This document shows, one piece after another, positions 7,858 through 16,240 of a stretch of DNA of 64,000 nucleotides. Location of the stretch: contig NZ_KI912613.1 in the NCBI RefSeq assembly GCF_000519325.1, forward strand, positions 393,705 through 457,704, in the 5' to 3' direction. The notes beneath the pieces are model-generated. The model worked only from the letters and a program-made list of their open reading frames with translations, searched no databases and had not been told where the DNA came from. The position numbers and the translations under genes are program-made. The stretch is from Patulibacter minatonensis DSM 18081. GTDB lineage: Bacteria > Actinomycetota > Thermoleophilia > Solirubrobacterales > Solirubrobacteraceae. The first letter of the stretch is position 1. Every line of letters begins with the position of its first letter.

Positions 7858-8655
7858 GTGGCGCGGCGCCGGAGCACCCGGGGCACCCGGCCCGTCGATC
7901 CCGTCCGCGTGGAGTCGGGGGTCGGCGTCCTCGAGCTGCAGCCCGACCGCGCGCGCCCCGGCGGCCGCCTCCTCCTCATCGACGGGCTCGCCCACGGCTA
8001 CGTCGATCTCGACGATCCGACGCACCTGGAGCTGGACTACGTCGCCCGGATCGGCGCGGCGCTCGAGGTGCTCGTGCCGCGCGGCGCGGAGGCCGACGTC
8101 CTGCACCTCGGCGGCGGCGCGTTCAGCCTCCCCCGGTTCCTCGCCAGCACCCGCCCCGGGGTCCGGCAGACGGTCGTCGAACGCTCCGGCGCGGTCGTCC
8201 GGCTCGCCGAGAAGCACCTCCGGCTGCGCCGCGGCCCGGGCCTGAAGGTGCTGCAGGCGGACGGGCGCCGCGTCGTCGGGGAGGGCGCGGACGACGCGTT
8301 CGACCTCGTCCTCGGCGACGCCTTCGTCGGCACCGAGACCCCGGAGCCGATGGCCACCGCGGCCTTCGCGGCGCAGGTCGCGCGGGTGCTCCGTCCCGGC
8401 GGGCGGTACCTCCTCAACACGGTGGACCAGCCCCCGTGGCCGTTCGCCGCCGAGCAGGCGTCGCACCTCCGCGGCGCCTTCGCCCATGTCCTCGCGTTCG
8501 GTGGACGGGACGTCGTCCGCGGTCGGCACGCCGGCAACGTCCTCTTCCTCGCCTCCGACGCGCCCCTCCCCCGCGAGGCGCTCGCCCGCCGGATCGCGGG
8601 CGGCGCCCACCCGGCCGAGATCGTGCCGGCCGAGCGGCTCGCCGGCTGGGGCTGA
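7858..8655 (+). CDS. Spermidine-synthase-like SAM-dependent methyltransferase-fold protein
   Basis: A 265-residue protein of the spermine/spermidine synthase superfamily as seen in actinobacteria. It has the LDDPTHLELDYV entry segment, a Rossmann motif VLHLGGGAFSLPRFL (about 79-93), VVERSGAVVRLAEKHL after strand beta2, and DLVLGDAFVG in the position of the catalytic-Asp region. Actinobacterial members often act as fused or stand-alone proteins whose aminopropyl-transferase activity is unproven, so I do not assign a polyamine reaction. GTG start at 7858; 68 nt separate it from the TetR gene on the same strand, so co-transcription is possible. Confidence 0.75.
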   Translation: MARRRSTRGTRPVDPVRVESGVGVLELQPDRARPGGRLLLIDGLAHGYVDLDDPTHLELDYVARIGAALEVLVPRGAEADVLHLGGGAFSLPRFLASTRPGVRQTVVERSGAVVRLAEKHLRLRRGPGLKVLQADGRRVVGEGADDAFDLVLGDAFVGTETPEPMATAAFAAQVARVLRPGGRYLLNTVDQPPWPFAAEQASHLRGAFAHVLAFGGRDVVRGRHAGNVLFLASDAPLPREALARRIAGGAHPAEIVPAERLAGWG

Positions 8656-8748
8656 GCGGCAGGCCGGGAGCCGACGCCGGCCCGCCGACCGCGACGGGCC
8701 CACCGCGCGGCGGGCGGGCCCGGGTCCCCGGTCCGCTAGGAATGAGCC

Positions 8749-9053
8749 ATGCCGCGAGCGATCCCCCGTGACGAGGCCCTCGAGCTCCTGGAGTCCTGGG
8801 TGCAGGAGCCGAGCTCAGCGGGTTCATCACGGCGTGCGCGAAGGTCCGGCCGCAGGGCATCCACGGCCTGAACCCGAAGTCGGTGCGCAAGAAGCTGAAG
8901 ACCGCGTCCTTCGCCGCGGCGGTCGACCGCGACGACGTGACGCAGGGCGCCGAGGAGATCGGCGTCGACCTCGCCGAGCTGATCACGACGATCGTCGACG
9001 CGCTCGAGCCGCTGGCGGACGAGCTGGGGATCGCGGGCCAGGAGGCCGGCTGA
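8749..9053 (+). pseudogene. Remnant of an HD-domain (HDIG) protein, core deleted
   Basis: Two fragments of one family lie in different reading frames. The start ATG at 8749 opens with IPRDEALELLESWVQ, the usual N-terminus of short HD-domain hydrolases. After about 23 codons the matching frame shifts, and from about 8812 another frame reads LSGFITACAKVRP, then KSVRKKLKTASFAAAVDRDDV and GAEEIGVDL up to TGA at 9051-9053. This is the conserved C-terminus of the same family. The region between, which should hold the His-Asp metal-binding core (roughly 90-110 residues), is absent. The 305-nt span is not a multiple of three. I infer an internal deletion that also broke the frame. Confidence 0.7.
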
Positions 9054-9106
9054 CGGCGACCCCGGTCGGCCGGCGCGCCCGGCGCCGGCGCCACGCGCGC
9101 CGGCCG

Positions 9107-9793
9107 TCAGCGCGGCGGCAGCGTCTCCGCGATCCAGGCGGCGATCGCCGGGACGTGCTCCGGGGCGATGTGGTGCCCGCCGTCGTGGTCGAGGACCGTC
9201 AGGTCGAGCCCACCGGAGGTCACGAGCTCCCGTGCCGCGACCGCGAAGTCGAACCCGATGACCGGGTCCCCGTGCCCGTGGGCGTTCAGCACCCGCGTCG
9301 CGCTCCGCGGCGCCAGGTCCGGCGCCCAGCCTCCGACCGTCGGGACGAAGCCGGACATCCCGAGCACACCCGCGACGACCGGGCGCGCCGGCAACCCGCC
9401 GTCGGCCGCGAGCGGCCCGAGCCCGGTCGCGTGGCTCATCACCGAGCCCATCGAGAAGCCACCCAGGATCGTCCGCTCCGGCGCGACGCCCGTGCGCTCC
9501 CAGAGCGCGTCGTGGAACGCGGCGAGCGCCCGGAAGCTGCCCGCGAACGAGTCGGGGTCGGGGTAGCCGACGCGCGGGACCACGTACCAGTGCTTCCCCG
9601 GCCAGCCCTGGACCCGCAGCGGCGCCCCGGGGGTGACGACGTGGAGGCGCCGCTCCGGGTCGAGGACGTCGGCGAGGCCGACGAGGTCGTGCTCGTCCGC
9701 ACCGCGCCCGTGATGGAGGACCAGGAGGCCGTCGGGGTCGCCGGCGGCGGGGCGCTCGCGGAAGACGAGCTGCGGGGTCTGGGAGTCGGGCAC
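9107..9793 (-). CDS. Alpha/beta-hydrolase, phospholipase/carboxylesterase family
   Basis: A 228-residue protein, typical length for the family. The oxyanion segment is LHHGRGADEHDL (about 26-37), the nucleophile elbow is GFSMGS (Ser114), the acid is Asp176 in HGHGDPVI, and the base is His207 or His208 in DGGHHI. Cytoplasmic: no signal peptide. Related enzymes hydrolyse short acyl esters or dienelactone-type substrates; the true substrate is unknown. GTG start at 9793. A TAGTTG-N6-CAACTA palindrome lies 18 nt upstream of the start and may be its operator. The gene downstream on this strand is the first TetR-type neighbour only at a distance, so it looks monocistronic. Confidence 0.85.
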   Translation of the reverse strand: MPDSQTPQLVFRERPAAGDPDGLLVLHHGRGADEHDLVGLADVLDPERRLHVVTPGAPLRVQGWPGKHWYVVPRVGYPDPDSFAGSFRALAAFHDALWERTGVAPERTILGGFSMGSVMSHATGLGPLAADGGLPARPVVAGVLGMSGFVPTVGGWAPDLAPRSATRVLNAHGHGDPVIGFDFAVAARELVTSGGLDLTVLDHDGGHHIAPEHVPAIAAWIAETLPPR

Positions 9794-9810
9794 GATCGAA
9801 ACCGTTCAGG

Positions 9811-9828
9811 TAGTTGTTTACGCAACTA
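9811..9828. promoter_or_regulatory. Palindromic operator candidate upstream of the esterase
   Basis: TAGTTG-TTTACG-CAACTA is a perfect 6-bp inverted repeat in an AT-rich island, 18 nt upstream of the esterase GTG. Palindromes of this size are typical of MarR- or TetR-type dimers, but no such regulator gene is adjacent. Confidence 0.45.
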
Positions 9829-10062
9829 GCGTAGCGCGTCGCGGGCTGCCCCCGTCGGCGAGGGTGCGGAACCCCCGGCGGAGCGCGCCGCCACGACCCG
9901 ACCCGGACGGCCCGGGCGCCCGGCGGGCAGGGCGCGATGCGCCATCAGGGCGCCGCGGCGCCCAAAGATGCGGGTGGCCACCTGGATGCGGACACCGCAC
10001 ACGAGGACGAACGTCGCGGTACTCGCGCCGCCGTCGGGGCGGCGCACCACCGGAAGGCACCC

Positions 10063-10707
10063 ATGCCCCGCATCAGCAGGCCCTCACCATCGATGGCCGT
10101 CGGCCTCACCGCGTTGTTCGTCGCCCTGGGCGGCACCAGCTACGCCGCGGTCTCGCTCCCGAAGAACAGCGTCGGCAGCAAGCAGATCAAGAGCTCGGCC
10201 GTCACCAGCGCGAAGGTCAAGGACGGCTCCCTCCTGACCAAGGACTTCAAGACGGGCCAGCTCCCGAAGGGCGCGACCGGGGCCACGGGAGCAGCGGGCG
10301 CCGCAGGCCCGGCCGGCCCGAAGGGCGACACGGGCGCGAAGGGCGACACCGGGGCCAAGGGCGACACCGGCGCGCCCGGCGCGCCCCCGGCCGTCGAGGC
10401 CCCGACGACCATCACCGGCTTCACCAACGGCTGGGTCGGCAGCTTCGCGAAGTACTACAAGGACCCCTTCGGCGTCGTCCACCTGGAGGGCCTGATGACG
10501 TCGGGCACGCTGAACACGACCGCGTTCGTCCTGCCGGCGGGCTACCGACCCGACATCACGAAGTACTTCGCGCCGCTCGTGACCTCCGCCGGCGACACGC
10601 CGATCCTCTCGGAGCTCCGCATCTCGCCGGACGGCTCGGTCGCGCCGGTCAAGGGCAGCAACTTCTACTACTCGCTGGAGGGCGTGACCTTCCGCGCCGC
10701 GCCGTAG
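10063..10707 (+). CDS. Exported collagen-like repeat protein
   Basis: A 214-residue protein. Residues 1-30 form a signal-peptide-like segment (MAVGLTALFVALGGTSYAA). It is followed by the SLPKNSVGSKQIK...SAKVKDGSLL segment that precedes collagen-like repeats in many Solirubrobacterales proteins, then Gly-X-Y triplets at about residues 69-105 (repeats of KGDTGA), and a C-terminal domain of about 95 residues that may form a beta-sandwich head. An ATG start with GGAAGG about 6 nt upstream. Likely a cell-surface or secreted trimer. The triplet tract is encoded by near-identical repeats, so its length may vary between strains. Confidence 0.8.
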   Translation: MPRISRPSPSMAVGLTALFVALGGTSYAAVSLPKNSVGSKQIKSSAVTSAKVKDGSLLTKDFKTGQLPKGATGATGAAGAAGPAGPKGDTGAKGDTGAKGDTGAPGAPPAVEAPTTITGFTNGWVGSFAKYYKDPFGVVHLEGLMTSGTLNTTAFVLPAGYRPDITKYFAPLVTSAGDTPILSELRISPDGSVAPVKGSNFYYSLEGVTFRAAP

Positions 10708-10713
10708 CCGACG

Positions 10714-10744
10714 GGTGTCGCGCCGGCCCGGCCGGCGCGACACC
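10714..10744 (+). terminator. Bidirectional hairpin between the collagen-like and acyl-CoA ligase genes
   Basis: GGTGTCGCGCCGGCC and its exact complement meet around one base, giving a stem of at least 13 bp, 7 nt after the collagen-like stop. The gene on the other side is convergent, so it probably serves both. Confidence 0.65.
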
Positions 10745-10809
10745 GCAGCCCCCACCGGGGCGCTGCGGCCCCGCCGGGCGCCGACCGTCCGCGGCCGACG
10801 CCGAGCCGG

Positions 10810-12327
10810 TCAGACCTGCTCCGGGACCTCGATCTCGCGCTTGAGGATCTTGCCCGTCGGCCCCTTCGGGAGCGCGTCGACGATCCACACGTGGCGCGGG
10901 TACTTGTACGCGGCGACCTGGCCCTTGACGTACTCCTGCAGCTCGTCGGGCGTCACCGACTGGCCGTCCTTCAGCCCGACGGCGGCGGCGATCTCCTCGC
11001 CGAGCTCCTCGTGCGGGACGCCGATCACGGCGGCCTCGGCGACGGCGGGATGCTCGTAGAGGACCTCCTCGATCTCGCGCGGGTAGACGTTGTAGCCGCC
11101 GCGGATGATGAGGTCCTTCTTGCGGTCGACGATGAAGTAGAAGTCGTCCTCGTCGACCTTCGCCATGTCGCCCGTGGAGAACCAGCCGTCCTCGGAGATC
11201 GCCTTCGCCGTGGCCTCCGGGTTCTTCCAGTAGCCCTTCATGACGTTCGGGCCCCTGACCTGGAGCTCGCCGACCTCGCCGACGCCGACGACCTCGCCGT
11301 CGTCGTTCACGAGCCGCAGCTGCACGTCGTCGACCGCGACGCCGATCGAGCCCGGCTTCAGCGGCAGGTCGACCCGGCTGAACGACGCGACCGGCGAGGT
11401 CTCCGACAGGCCATAGCCCTCGAGGATCGGCGAGCCGAAGGCCTCCTTGATGCCCTTGAGGACCTCGACCGGGAGCGCCGAGCCGCCGGACACGAACAGC
11501 CGCAGCGAGCTCGTGTCGAACTCGTCGCGCTCGGGGTGGTGCAGGATCGCGCCGTGCATCGTCGGCACGCCCATGAAGATCGTGACCCCGTCGCGCTGGA
11601 CGACCTCGAGCGCCTGCGTCGGGTCGAACCGGGGCAGCAGCGTGACCTCGGAGCCGGTGGCGACCGACACGTTCAGCGTGCAGGTCTGGCCGAAGACGTG
11701 GAAGAACGGCAGGCCGCCGAAGAAGACGTCCTCCTCCGTCGGGTTGAACAGCCCGAGCGACGCCTGCACGTTGGAGCCGATGCTGTGGTGCGTGAGCTCG
11801 GCGCCCTTCGGCCGGCCGGTGGTGCCCGACGTGTAGAGGACGACCGCGGTGTCGTCGCCGTCCTTGTGCGCGACTTCCTCGATCGGCGTCGCCTCGCCCA
11901 CGCGCTTCCCGATGTCCTCCGGCTCGATCAGGAGCACCTGCGCGTCGATCTCGGCCTGCTCGGCACCGCCCTGCGCGGACTCGGCGAACCCGTGCCAGGC
12001 CAGGAGCAGCTTCGCGCCGGAGTCGTCGAGGTAGTACGCGACCTCGCGCTTGGAGAGCAGCGGGTTCATGGGCACGACGACCGCGCCCAGGCGCAGCGCC
12101 CCGTAGTACGCGAGCGGGAAGTGCGGCGTGTTGGGCAGCATGATCCCGACGCGGTCGCCGGGCTCGACCCCCAGGTCCTTCAGCAGGCCCGCGACGCGCT
12201 GGCTGCCGGCCTCGAGCGCCGCGTACGGCACCGCGGCGTCGTCCAGCCGGATCGCGACCCGCTCCGGGAACTTCGCCGCGGTGGTGGTCAGGAGCGTCGC
12301 GAGGTTCGCGTTCGAGGAGTCGGCCAT
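10810..12327 (-). CDS. Long-chain fatty-acid--CoA ligase / AMP-dependent synthetase
   Basis: A 505-residue ANL-superfamily enzyme. The phosphate-binding motif is YTSGTTGRPKGAELTHH (about 165-181), followed by YGLSETSP (adenine-binding region), STGD (the conserved Asp that contacts ribose), and the hinge DRKKDLIIRGGYNVYPREIE. The C-terminal lysine motif is PKGPTGKILKRE. The enzyme adenylates a carboxylate and transfers it to CoA; the PRHVWIVDALPKGPTGKI tail fits medium/long-chain acyl-CoA synthetases. Full length and cytoplasmic. ATG start at 12327 with AGGATGG upstream. Stands alone between convergent and divergent neighbours. Confidence 0.9.
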   Translation of the reverse strand: MADSSNANLATLLTTTAAKFPERVAIRLDDAAVPYAALEAGSQRVAGLLKDLGVEPGDRVGIMLPNTPHFPLAYYGALRLGAVVVPMNPLLSKREVAYYLDDSGAKLLLAWHGFAESAQGGAEQAEIDAQVLLIEPEDIGKRVGEATPIEEVAHKDGDDTAVVLYTSGTTGRPKGAELTHHSIGSNVQASLGLFNPTEEDVFFGGLPFFHVFGQTCTLNVSVATGSEVTLLPRFDPTQALEVVQRDGVTIFMGVPTMHGAILHHPERDEFDTSSLRLFVSGGSALPVEVLKGIKEAFGSPILEGYGLSETSPVASFSRVDLPLKPGSIGVAVDDVQLRLVNDDGEVVGVGEVGELQVRGPNVMKGYWKNPEATAKAISEDGWFSTGDMAKVDEDDFYFIVDRKKDLIIRGGYNVYPREIEEVLYEHPAVAEAAVIGVPHEELGEEIAAAVGLKDGQSVTPDELQEYVKGQVAAYKYPRHVWIVDALPKGPTGKILKREIEVPEQV

Positions 12328-12557
12328 GGAGCCATCCTGCCACCCGGGACGGGTCCGTGCACGCGGTTCGTACCGGGGGTCGCGAACCGCTTGGGTGCTG
12401 CATCGACGCGCGGGGAGGACCGATGTGCCGGGCGCACACGCGGGAGGACGCCGTCCACGCCGACGTGGCGCCTTGCCACTCGCACGCCGCCCCCGCCGAC
12501 CACGACTATCCTCGGCCCCGGCCCGACCGCCCGGGCCCCGACCACCGGAGGTCCCCC

Positions 12558-13460
12558 GTGACGAGCACGCCCGATCCGACCAGCGCCACCGACGGCCGAC
12601 CGCCGATCCGCACCGACCTGGAGCAGCTGCGCGGCGCGTTCGGCTTCGGGGTCGCCGGCAACTTCGCCGGGCACCTGGAGCAGGCCGGCGAGGCCTCGGA
12701 CTTCGTCGGCGTCGTCGCCGAGCAGGGCGCCCCGAAGGGCATCTTCCCCTTCTACGTCCCGGGTGGCGACACGTTCCTCGGGGCCTTCCCGCTGTCGTCC
12801 GACCGCACGCCGCTGCCCGTCCAGGACGAGCCCGCGAACCTGCAGCTCGAGCCCGAGGTCGGCGTGCTCTTCCGCGCGGTCTACGGCAGCGACGGCGCCG
12901 TCGCCGCCCTCGAGCCGTTCGCCCTCGGCGCGTTCAACGACTGCTCGATCCGCCGCCCCGGCGCGACGAAGATCAGCCAGAAGAAGAACTGGGGCGCGGG
13001 CTCCAAGGGCGTGGCGGCCGAGCTCTTCGCCGTCGAGGACCTCGACCCCGAGGGCGCCACCCGCGAGTTCCGCCTGGCGAGCTTCCTGCGCCGCGACGGC
13101 GAGACGCACCCCTACGGCCAGGACAGCCCGCTGCCGGCGTACTCGTACTACGGCGCGCAGCTCGTCGACTGGATGGTCGAGCGCCTCGCGCACCAGGAGG
13201 GCGGCGACGGGACGCCGCTGGAGGACGTCGGGGCCCTGCTCCGCGCCGGACGCCCCGAGCTGCTCCTCGTCGGCATCGGCGCCACCCGCTACACCGAGTA
13301 CGGCGAGACGACGTTCCTCCGCGAGGGCGACGTCTCCACCGTCGTGGTCTACGACGGCGCGGCCAGCACCCCGGAGCAGGTCCTCGCCGCGGTCGCCGCC
13401 GACGACACGTCGACCCTCGCCGGCGCGTCGGTGCTGCGCCAGGAGGTCGTCGCGGGCTGA
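12558..13460 (+). CDS. DUF5718-family protein
   Basis: A 300-residue soluble protein. FGFGVAGNFAGHLEQAGEA near residues 26-44, then PKGIFPFYVPG, FNDCSIRRPGATKISQKKNWG and a C-terminal segment ending in a VYDG region match the DUF5718 family, which is found in actinobacteria and some proteobacteria. The invariant-looking block GATKISQKKNWG recalls fumarylacetoacetate-hydrolase-fold proteins, but I would not assign an activity. GTG start at 12558, supported by GGAGG 8 nt upstream; a longer open frame exists but lacks coding character. A TATCCT hexamer at 12507-12512 could be its -10. Confidence 0.75.
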   Translation: MTSTPDPTSATDGRPPIRTDLEQLRGAFGFGVAGNFAGHLEQAGEASDFVGVVAEQGAPKGIFPFYVPGGDTFLGAFPLSSDRTPLPVQDEPANLQLEPEVGVLFRAVYGSDGAVAALEPFALGAFNDCSIRRPGATKISQKKNWGAGSKGVAAELFAVEDLDPEGATREFRLASFLRRDGETHPYGQDSPLPAYSYYGAQLVDWMVERLAHQEGGDGTPLEDVGALLRAGRPELLLVGIGATRYTEYGETTFLREGDVSTVVVYDGAASTPEQVLAAVAADDTSTLAGASVLRQEVVAG

Positions 13461-13474
13461 CCGCCCGGCCCGGC

Positions 13475-13493
13475 GACCGGCTCCACGCCGGTC
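13475..13493. terminator. Hairpin between convergent DUF5718 and phosphatase genes
   Basis: GACCGGC-tccac-GCCGGTC, 7-bp arms, within the 52-bp gap between two convergent stops. Confidence 0.4.
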
Positions 13494-13512
13494 ACCGGTC
13501 CGCCCGTCGCGC

Positions 13513-15339
13513 TCAGCGCGTGACGGTGACCCGTGCGGTGCGGGTCGTCTTCTCGGAGCCCGCCGTCACGACGACGCTCAGGCTCAGCGTCGTCGAGCGA
13601 CCCTTCGCGATCTTCGTGCCCGACAGGCGCGCGGCCTTCGGGGCGTTCGCGGACAGCTTCACTGTCGCGGTCGACAGCGTGCGGCTTCCGGATTTCAGCG
13701 TCACCTTCGCCGTCGCGGCCTTCGTCGCGACCAGCGAGACGGGGACGCCCTTGCGGGCGGCGCGGTTCGTCAGCGTGCTCGGCGCGGCGATCCCGGCGGC
13801 GAGCTTCACGGCCGGGGCCGGGCCGGGGACGGTGGTCGTCGGTCCGGCGACGGTCGTCGTCGGGCCGGGGACCGTCACCGTGGTGGCGGGCGTCGTGACC
13901 GTCTGCGTCGGGCCGGCCGGCAGCGTGCTCGGCGCCTGGCCGAGCATGATGTCGTAGAGGTCCGTCTGGTCGATGAAGCCGTTGACGTTCGCGGCCTGCG
14001 GCCCCTTGGCGGCGACGCGGATCTGCGAGCCGGTGTGGCCCTGCGAGCTGCCGGGGTTGGCCGTCGAGTAGCCGATCGTCATCGGATCGCCGTCGACCGT
14101 CTGGACCGTCGCGGTCGCCTTGCCGCCGCTGGTGCCGCCGACGATCTGCGTCGAGTGCGAGTGGTCGCCCGTGACGATGATCAGCGTGTCGGGGTTCGTC
14201 TTCTGGAACTCCAGCGCGATCTGCACGGAGCGGTCGAGCTCCGCGAGGTCCCCGATCGCGCCGCAGACGTCCGAGGCGTGCTCCTGCTTGTCGACCATCG
14301 CCGACTCGACCTGCAGGAAGAAGCCCTTGTCGTTGTCCTGCTTCAGCAGGTCGATGGCCTTCTGCGTCATGTCGCCGAGGCGCGGCTGGGTGTCGCGGGT
14401 CTCGACCTCGCACTTCGTGGTCGCACCGCCCGCACCGGCGGCCGTCGCGACGAGCGGCTTGTAGTACGGCAGCATGTTCTCGCCGGTGGTCGACTTCGGG
14501 TCCGCCTGCGTGCCGCCGGAGAACAGGCCGAGCACCGGGCCGTCCTTCAGCGAGGTCACGGCGTCGAGCTGCGCCTTGGTGCCGATGTCGCGGTAGCCGT
14601 GCGTGGTCTTCGCGCGGTCGAGCACCGTGCCGCCGGCGTCGGTCGTCTGGACGAAGCGGTTGCGGCCGCCGCCCATCAGCACGTCGATCTTGTTGTCGAC
14701 GAGCTGCTCGGCGACCGAGCCCTTGCCGGCGGCGGACTTCTTCGCGGGCAGGCAGGCCGCCATGTCCTCGGGGCCCTGGCAGGTCCGCGCGTTGACGTGC
14801 GAGCCCGCGGCCGCCGGCGTCGCGTCGGTCAACGCGGAGGTCGTGATGTTGCCGACGCGCTTGCCGTCCTTCTTGAACTTCTCGAGGACGGTCTCGTAGT
14901 CCTCGCCGGGCGTGGCGGCGGTCTCGGACGGGCCCTGCGAGAGGCGGCCGTCGACGGTCTTGCGGCCGGTCGACCAACCCGAGGCGGTCGGGGCGGAGTC
15001 GGAGACGTACGCGAACGGGTACTGCCCGTTGGCCTTCTTGCCGACCTTCAGCCCGTGCGTCGTCATGTCGCCGACGAACGGCAGCTCGTCGAGGCCCGCG
15101 AACGCGCCGTCCGCGCCCTTCTCGTAGTTGCGCGCGGCGGTGATGATCGCCTCGTCGGTGCCGTCGCCGATCAGCAGGATGACGTTCTTCGGCTTCGCCG
15201 GGTCGATCTGCTCGGCGAGCGTGGCGGAGTGGTCGCCGTCGCCGGAGGGTGAGACGGCCAGCGCGGTCGCGCCGCCGGCCAGGGCGACGGCCGCCGCGGC
15301 GGTCGCGACGAGCGCGCCGCGGGTCTTGGGGAGCTGCAT
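13513..15339 (-). CDS. phoA: Secreted alkaline phosphatase (PhoA type) with C-terminal linker and beta-domain
   Basis: A 608-residue secreted phosphomonoesterase. It has a signal peptide (about 1-29), then a PhoA catalytic domain to about 465. Metal ligand Asp59 is in ILLIGDG, nucleophile Ser115 in YVSDSAPTAS, and later metal/phosphate motifs are FFLQVE, DKQEHA and TGDHSHSTQIV, closely parallel to E. coli PhoA. A Thr/Val/Pro-rich linker (about 466-510, repeats of TTTV and GPTTTV) and an Ig-like beta-domain (about 511-608) follow; these are extra compared with E. coli PhoA (about 470 aa). The tail may tether the enzyme to the wall. ATG at 15339 begins the signal peptide. A 22-bp palindrome lies 40 nt upstream. 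Such genes usually respond to phosphate starvation. Confidence 0.9.
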   Translation of the reverse strand: MQLPKTRGALVATAAAAVALAGGATALAVSPSGDGDHSATLAEQIDPAKPKNVILLIGDGTDEAIITAARNYEKGADGAFAGLDELPFVGDMTTHGLKVGKKANGQYPFAYVSDSAPTASGWSTGRKTVDGRLSQGPSETAATPGEDYETVLEKFKKDGKRVGNITTSALTDATPAAAGSHVNARTCQGPEDMAACLPAKKSAAGKGSVAEQLVDNKIDVLMGGGRNRFVQTTDAGGTVLDRAKTTHGYRDIGTKAQLDAVTSLKDGPVLGLFSGGTQADPKSTTGENMLPYYKPLVATAAGAGGATTKCEVETRDTQPRLGDMTQKAIDLLKQDNDKGFFLQVESAMVDKQEHASDVCGAIGDLAELDRSVQIALEFQKTNPDTLIIVTGDHSHSTQIVGGTSGGKATATVQTVDGDPMTIGYSTANPGSSQGHTGSQIRVAAKGPQAANVNGFIDQTDLYDIMLGQAPSTLPAGPTQTVTTPATTVTVPGPTTTVAGPTTTVPGPAPAVKLAAGIAAPSTLTNRAARKGVPVSLVATKAATAKVTLKSGSRTLSTATVKLSANAPKAARLSGTKIAKGRSTTLSLSVVVTAGSEKTTRTARVTVTR

Positions 15340-15378
15340 GAGGGTCTTTCGTCGTGGTCGTGGTTCGGGGAGGTCGGT

Positions 15379-15400
15379 GGTCGACGACCGGTCGTCGACC
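15379..15400. promoter_or_regulatory. 22-bp perfect palindrome upstream of the phosphatase gene
   Basis: GGTCGACGACC followed directly by its complement, 40 bp upstream of the phoA-like ATG. It could be an operator or an RNA hairpin in the leader. It is not a direct-repeat PHO box of the PhoP type. Confidence 0.4.
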
Positions 15401-15592
15401 GGGGCGCCGGCCGCGGGCCGGGGATGCCGGCCACGGGTACGGGCGCCGGCCGCCCGGCGCGGGGCCGCCGCGGCGCCCGGGTCCCCGGACCGGCGGGGCC
15501 GGGCAGGGGCAGTCGCGCCGTGCGGGGCCGTCGGCGGGCGGGTCGTCTTCGGAGGGGTGGGACGTGGTCCCGGCGGGAGCCGGGCGGCCGCG

Positions 15593-16135
15593 TCAGACCG
15601 CGAGCGGGTGCGGTGGTGCCCGTCCGGCCGAGCGACCGGCGCGGGCGGGGCCCGGGCGCGGGAGGTCGAAGGCACGACCGGGGCGGGAGGCGACGTCCGT
15701 TCGCGACGCGGGACGCCGCAGCGGCGTCCCGGGTCGGCAGGCGAGCGCGAGGATCCAGGAGATCCCGATCGCCGCCACGACCGCCGGGCCGAGCAGCGCG
15801 AGCACGGGCGGCGCGGCGTGGAGCAGGTGCGCCAGCCCGTCGTCGTGGCCGTGCGTCGCGCTCTCGCGGACGGCCGCCAGGAGCTCCGGCCCGACGCCGG
15901 CGACGACGAGGACCGCGAGGAGCGTCCGCGTCCGCGGTGCGCGCCCGGCCAGTCGCGCCAGCAGCAGGTACAGGGCGGCGACCAGGACGGCGGGCGCGAG
16001 GTGCAGGAGCTCGCCCGCCACACCGTCGGCGGCGAGCCGGGGGGCCGAGGCGTGCAGCGCCCCGGTCAGGAGGAGCCCTCCCGCCGCGGCGCCGAGGGCC
16101 GCCGGCCACCGGCGGCTGTGGTGCGGATCGGCCAC
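15593..16135 (-). CDS. Small polytopic membrane protein, unknown function
   Basis: A 180-residue protein with about four hydrophobic stretches (roughly residues 10-28, 43-62, 69-88 and 108-133). A His-containing loop ATHGHDDGLAHLLHAAP lies between the third and fourth, and the basic tail is Pro/Arg-rich (about 135-180). GTG start at 16135. It lies upstream of the phosphatase on the same strand with a 253-bp gap, which holds a 22-bp palindrome and short GC-rich inverted repeats but no further gene. I recognise no family. The long hydrophobic stretches support a real protein over a GC artefact. Confidence 0.55.
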   Translation of the reverse strand: MADPHHSRRWPAALGAAAGGLLLTGALHASAPRLAADGVAGELLHLAPAVLVAALYLLLARLAGRAPRTRTLLAVLVVAGVGPELLAAVRESATHGHDDGLAHLLHAAPPVLALLGPAVVAAIGISWILALACRPGTPLRRPASRTDVASRPGRAFDLPRPGPARAGRSAGRAPPHPLAV

Positions 16136-16240
16136 GAGCGCCGAAGATCGCAGCTGCCGCCGGCGCCCGGGTGAACGTCCTGAGACGTTGGAAGGCGCCC
16201 GATCAGCGCCGGGGCGCCACGACCGAGGCCCCGGCGTCCC

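Noticed and set aside
7858..8655. True spermidine synthase (speE)
   Set aside because: The fold is right, but no polyamine-pathway neighbour or clear aminopropyltransferase motif set is visible, so only the superfamily is named.
8486..9829. A 447-codon plus-strand protein over the HD remnant and esterase
   Set aside because: It is antisense to a good esterase and in the wrong frame for the HD fragments; composition is Arg/Gly/Asp noise.
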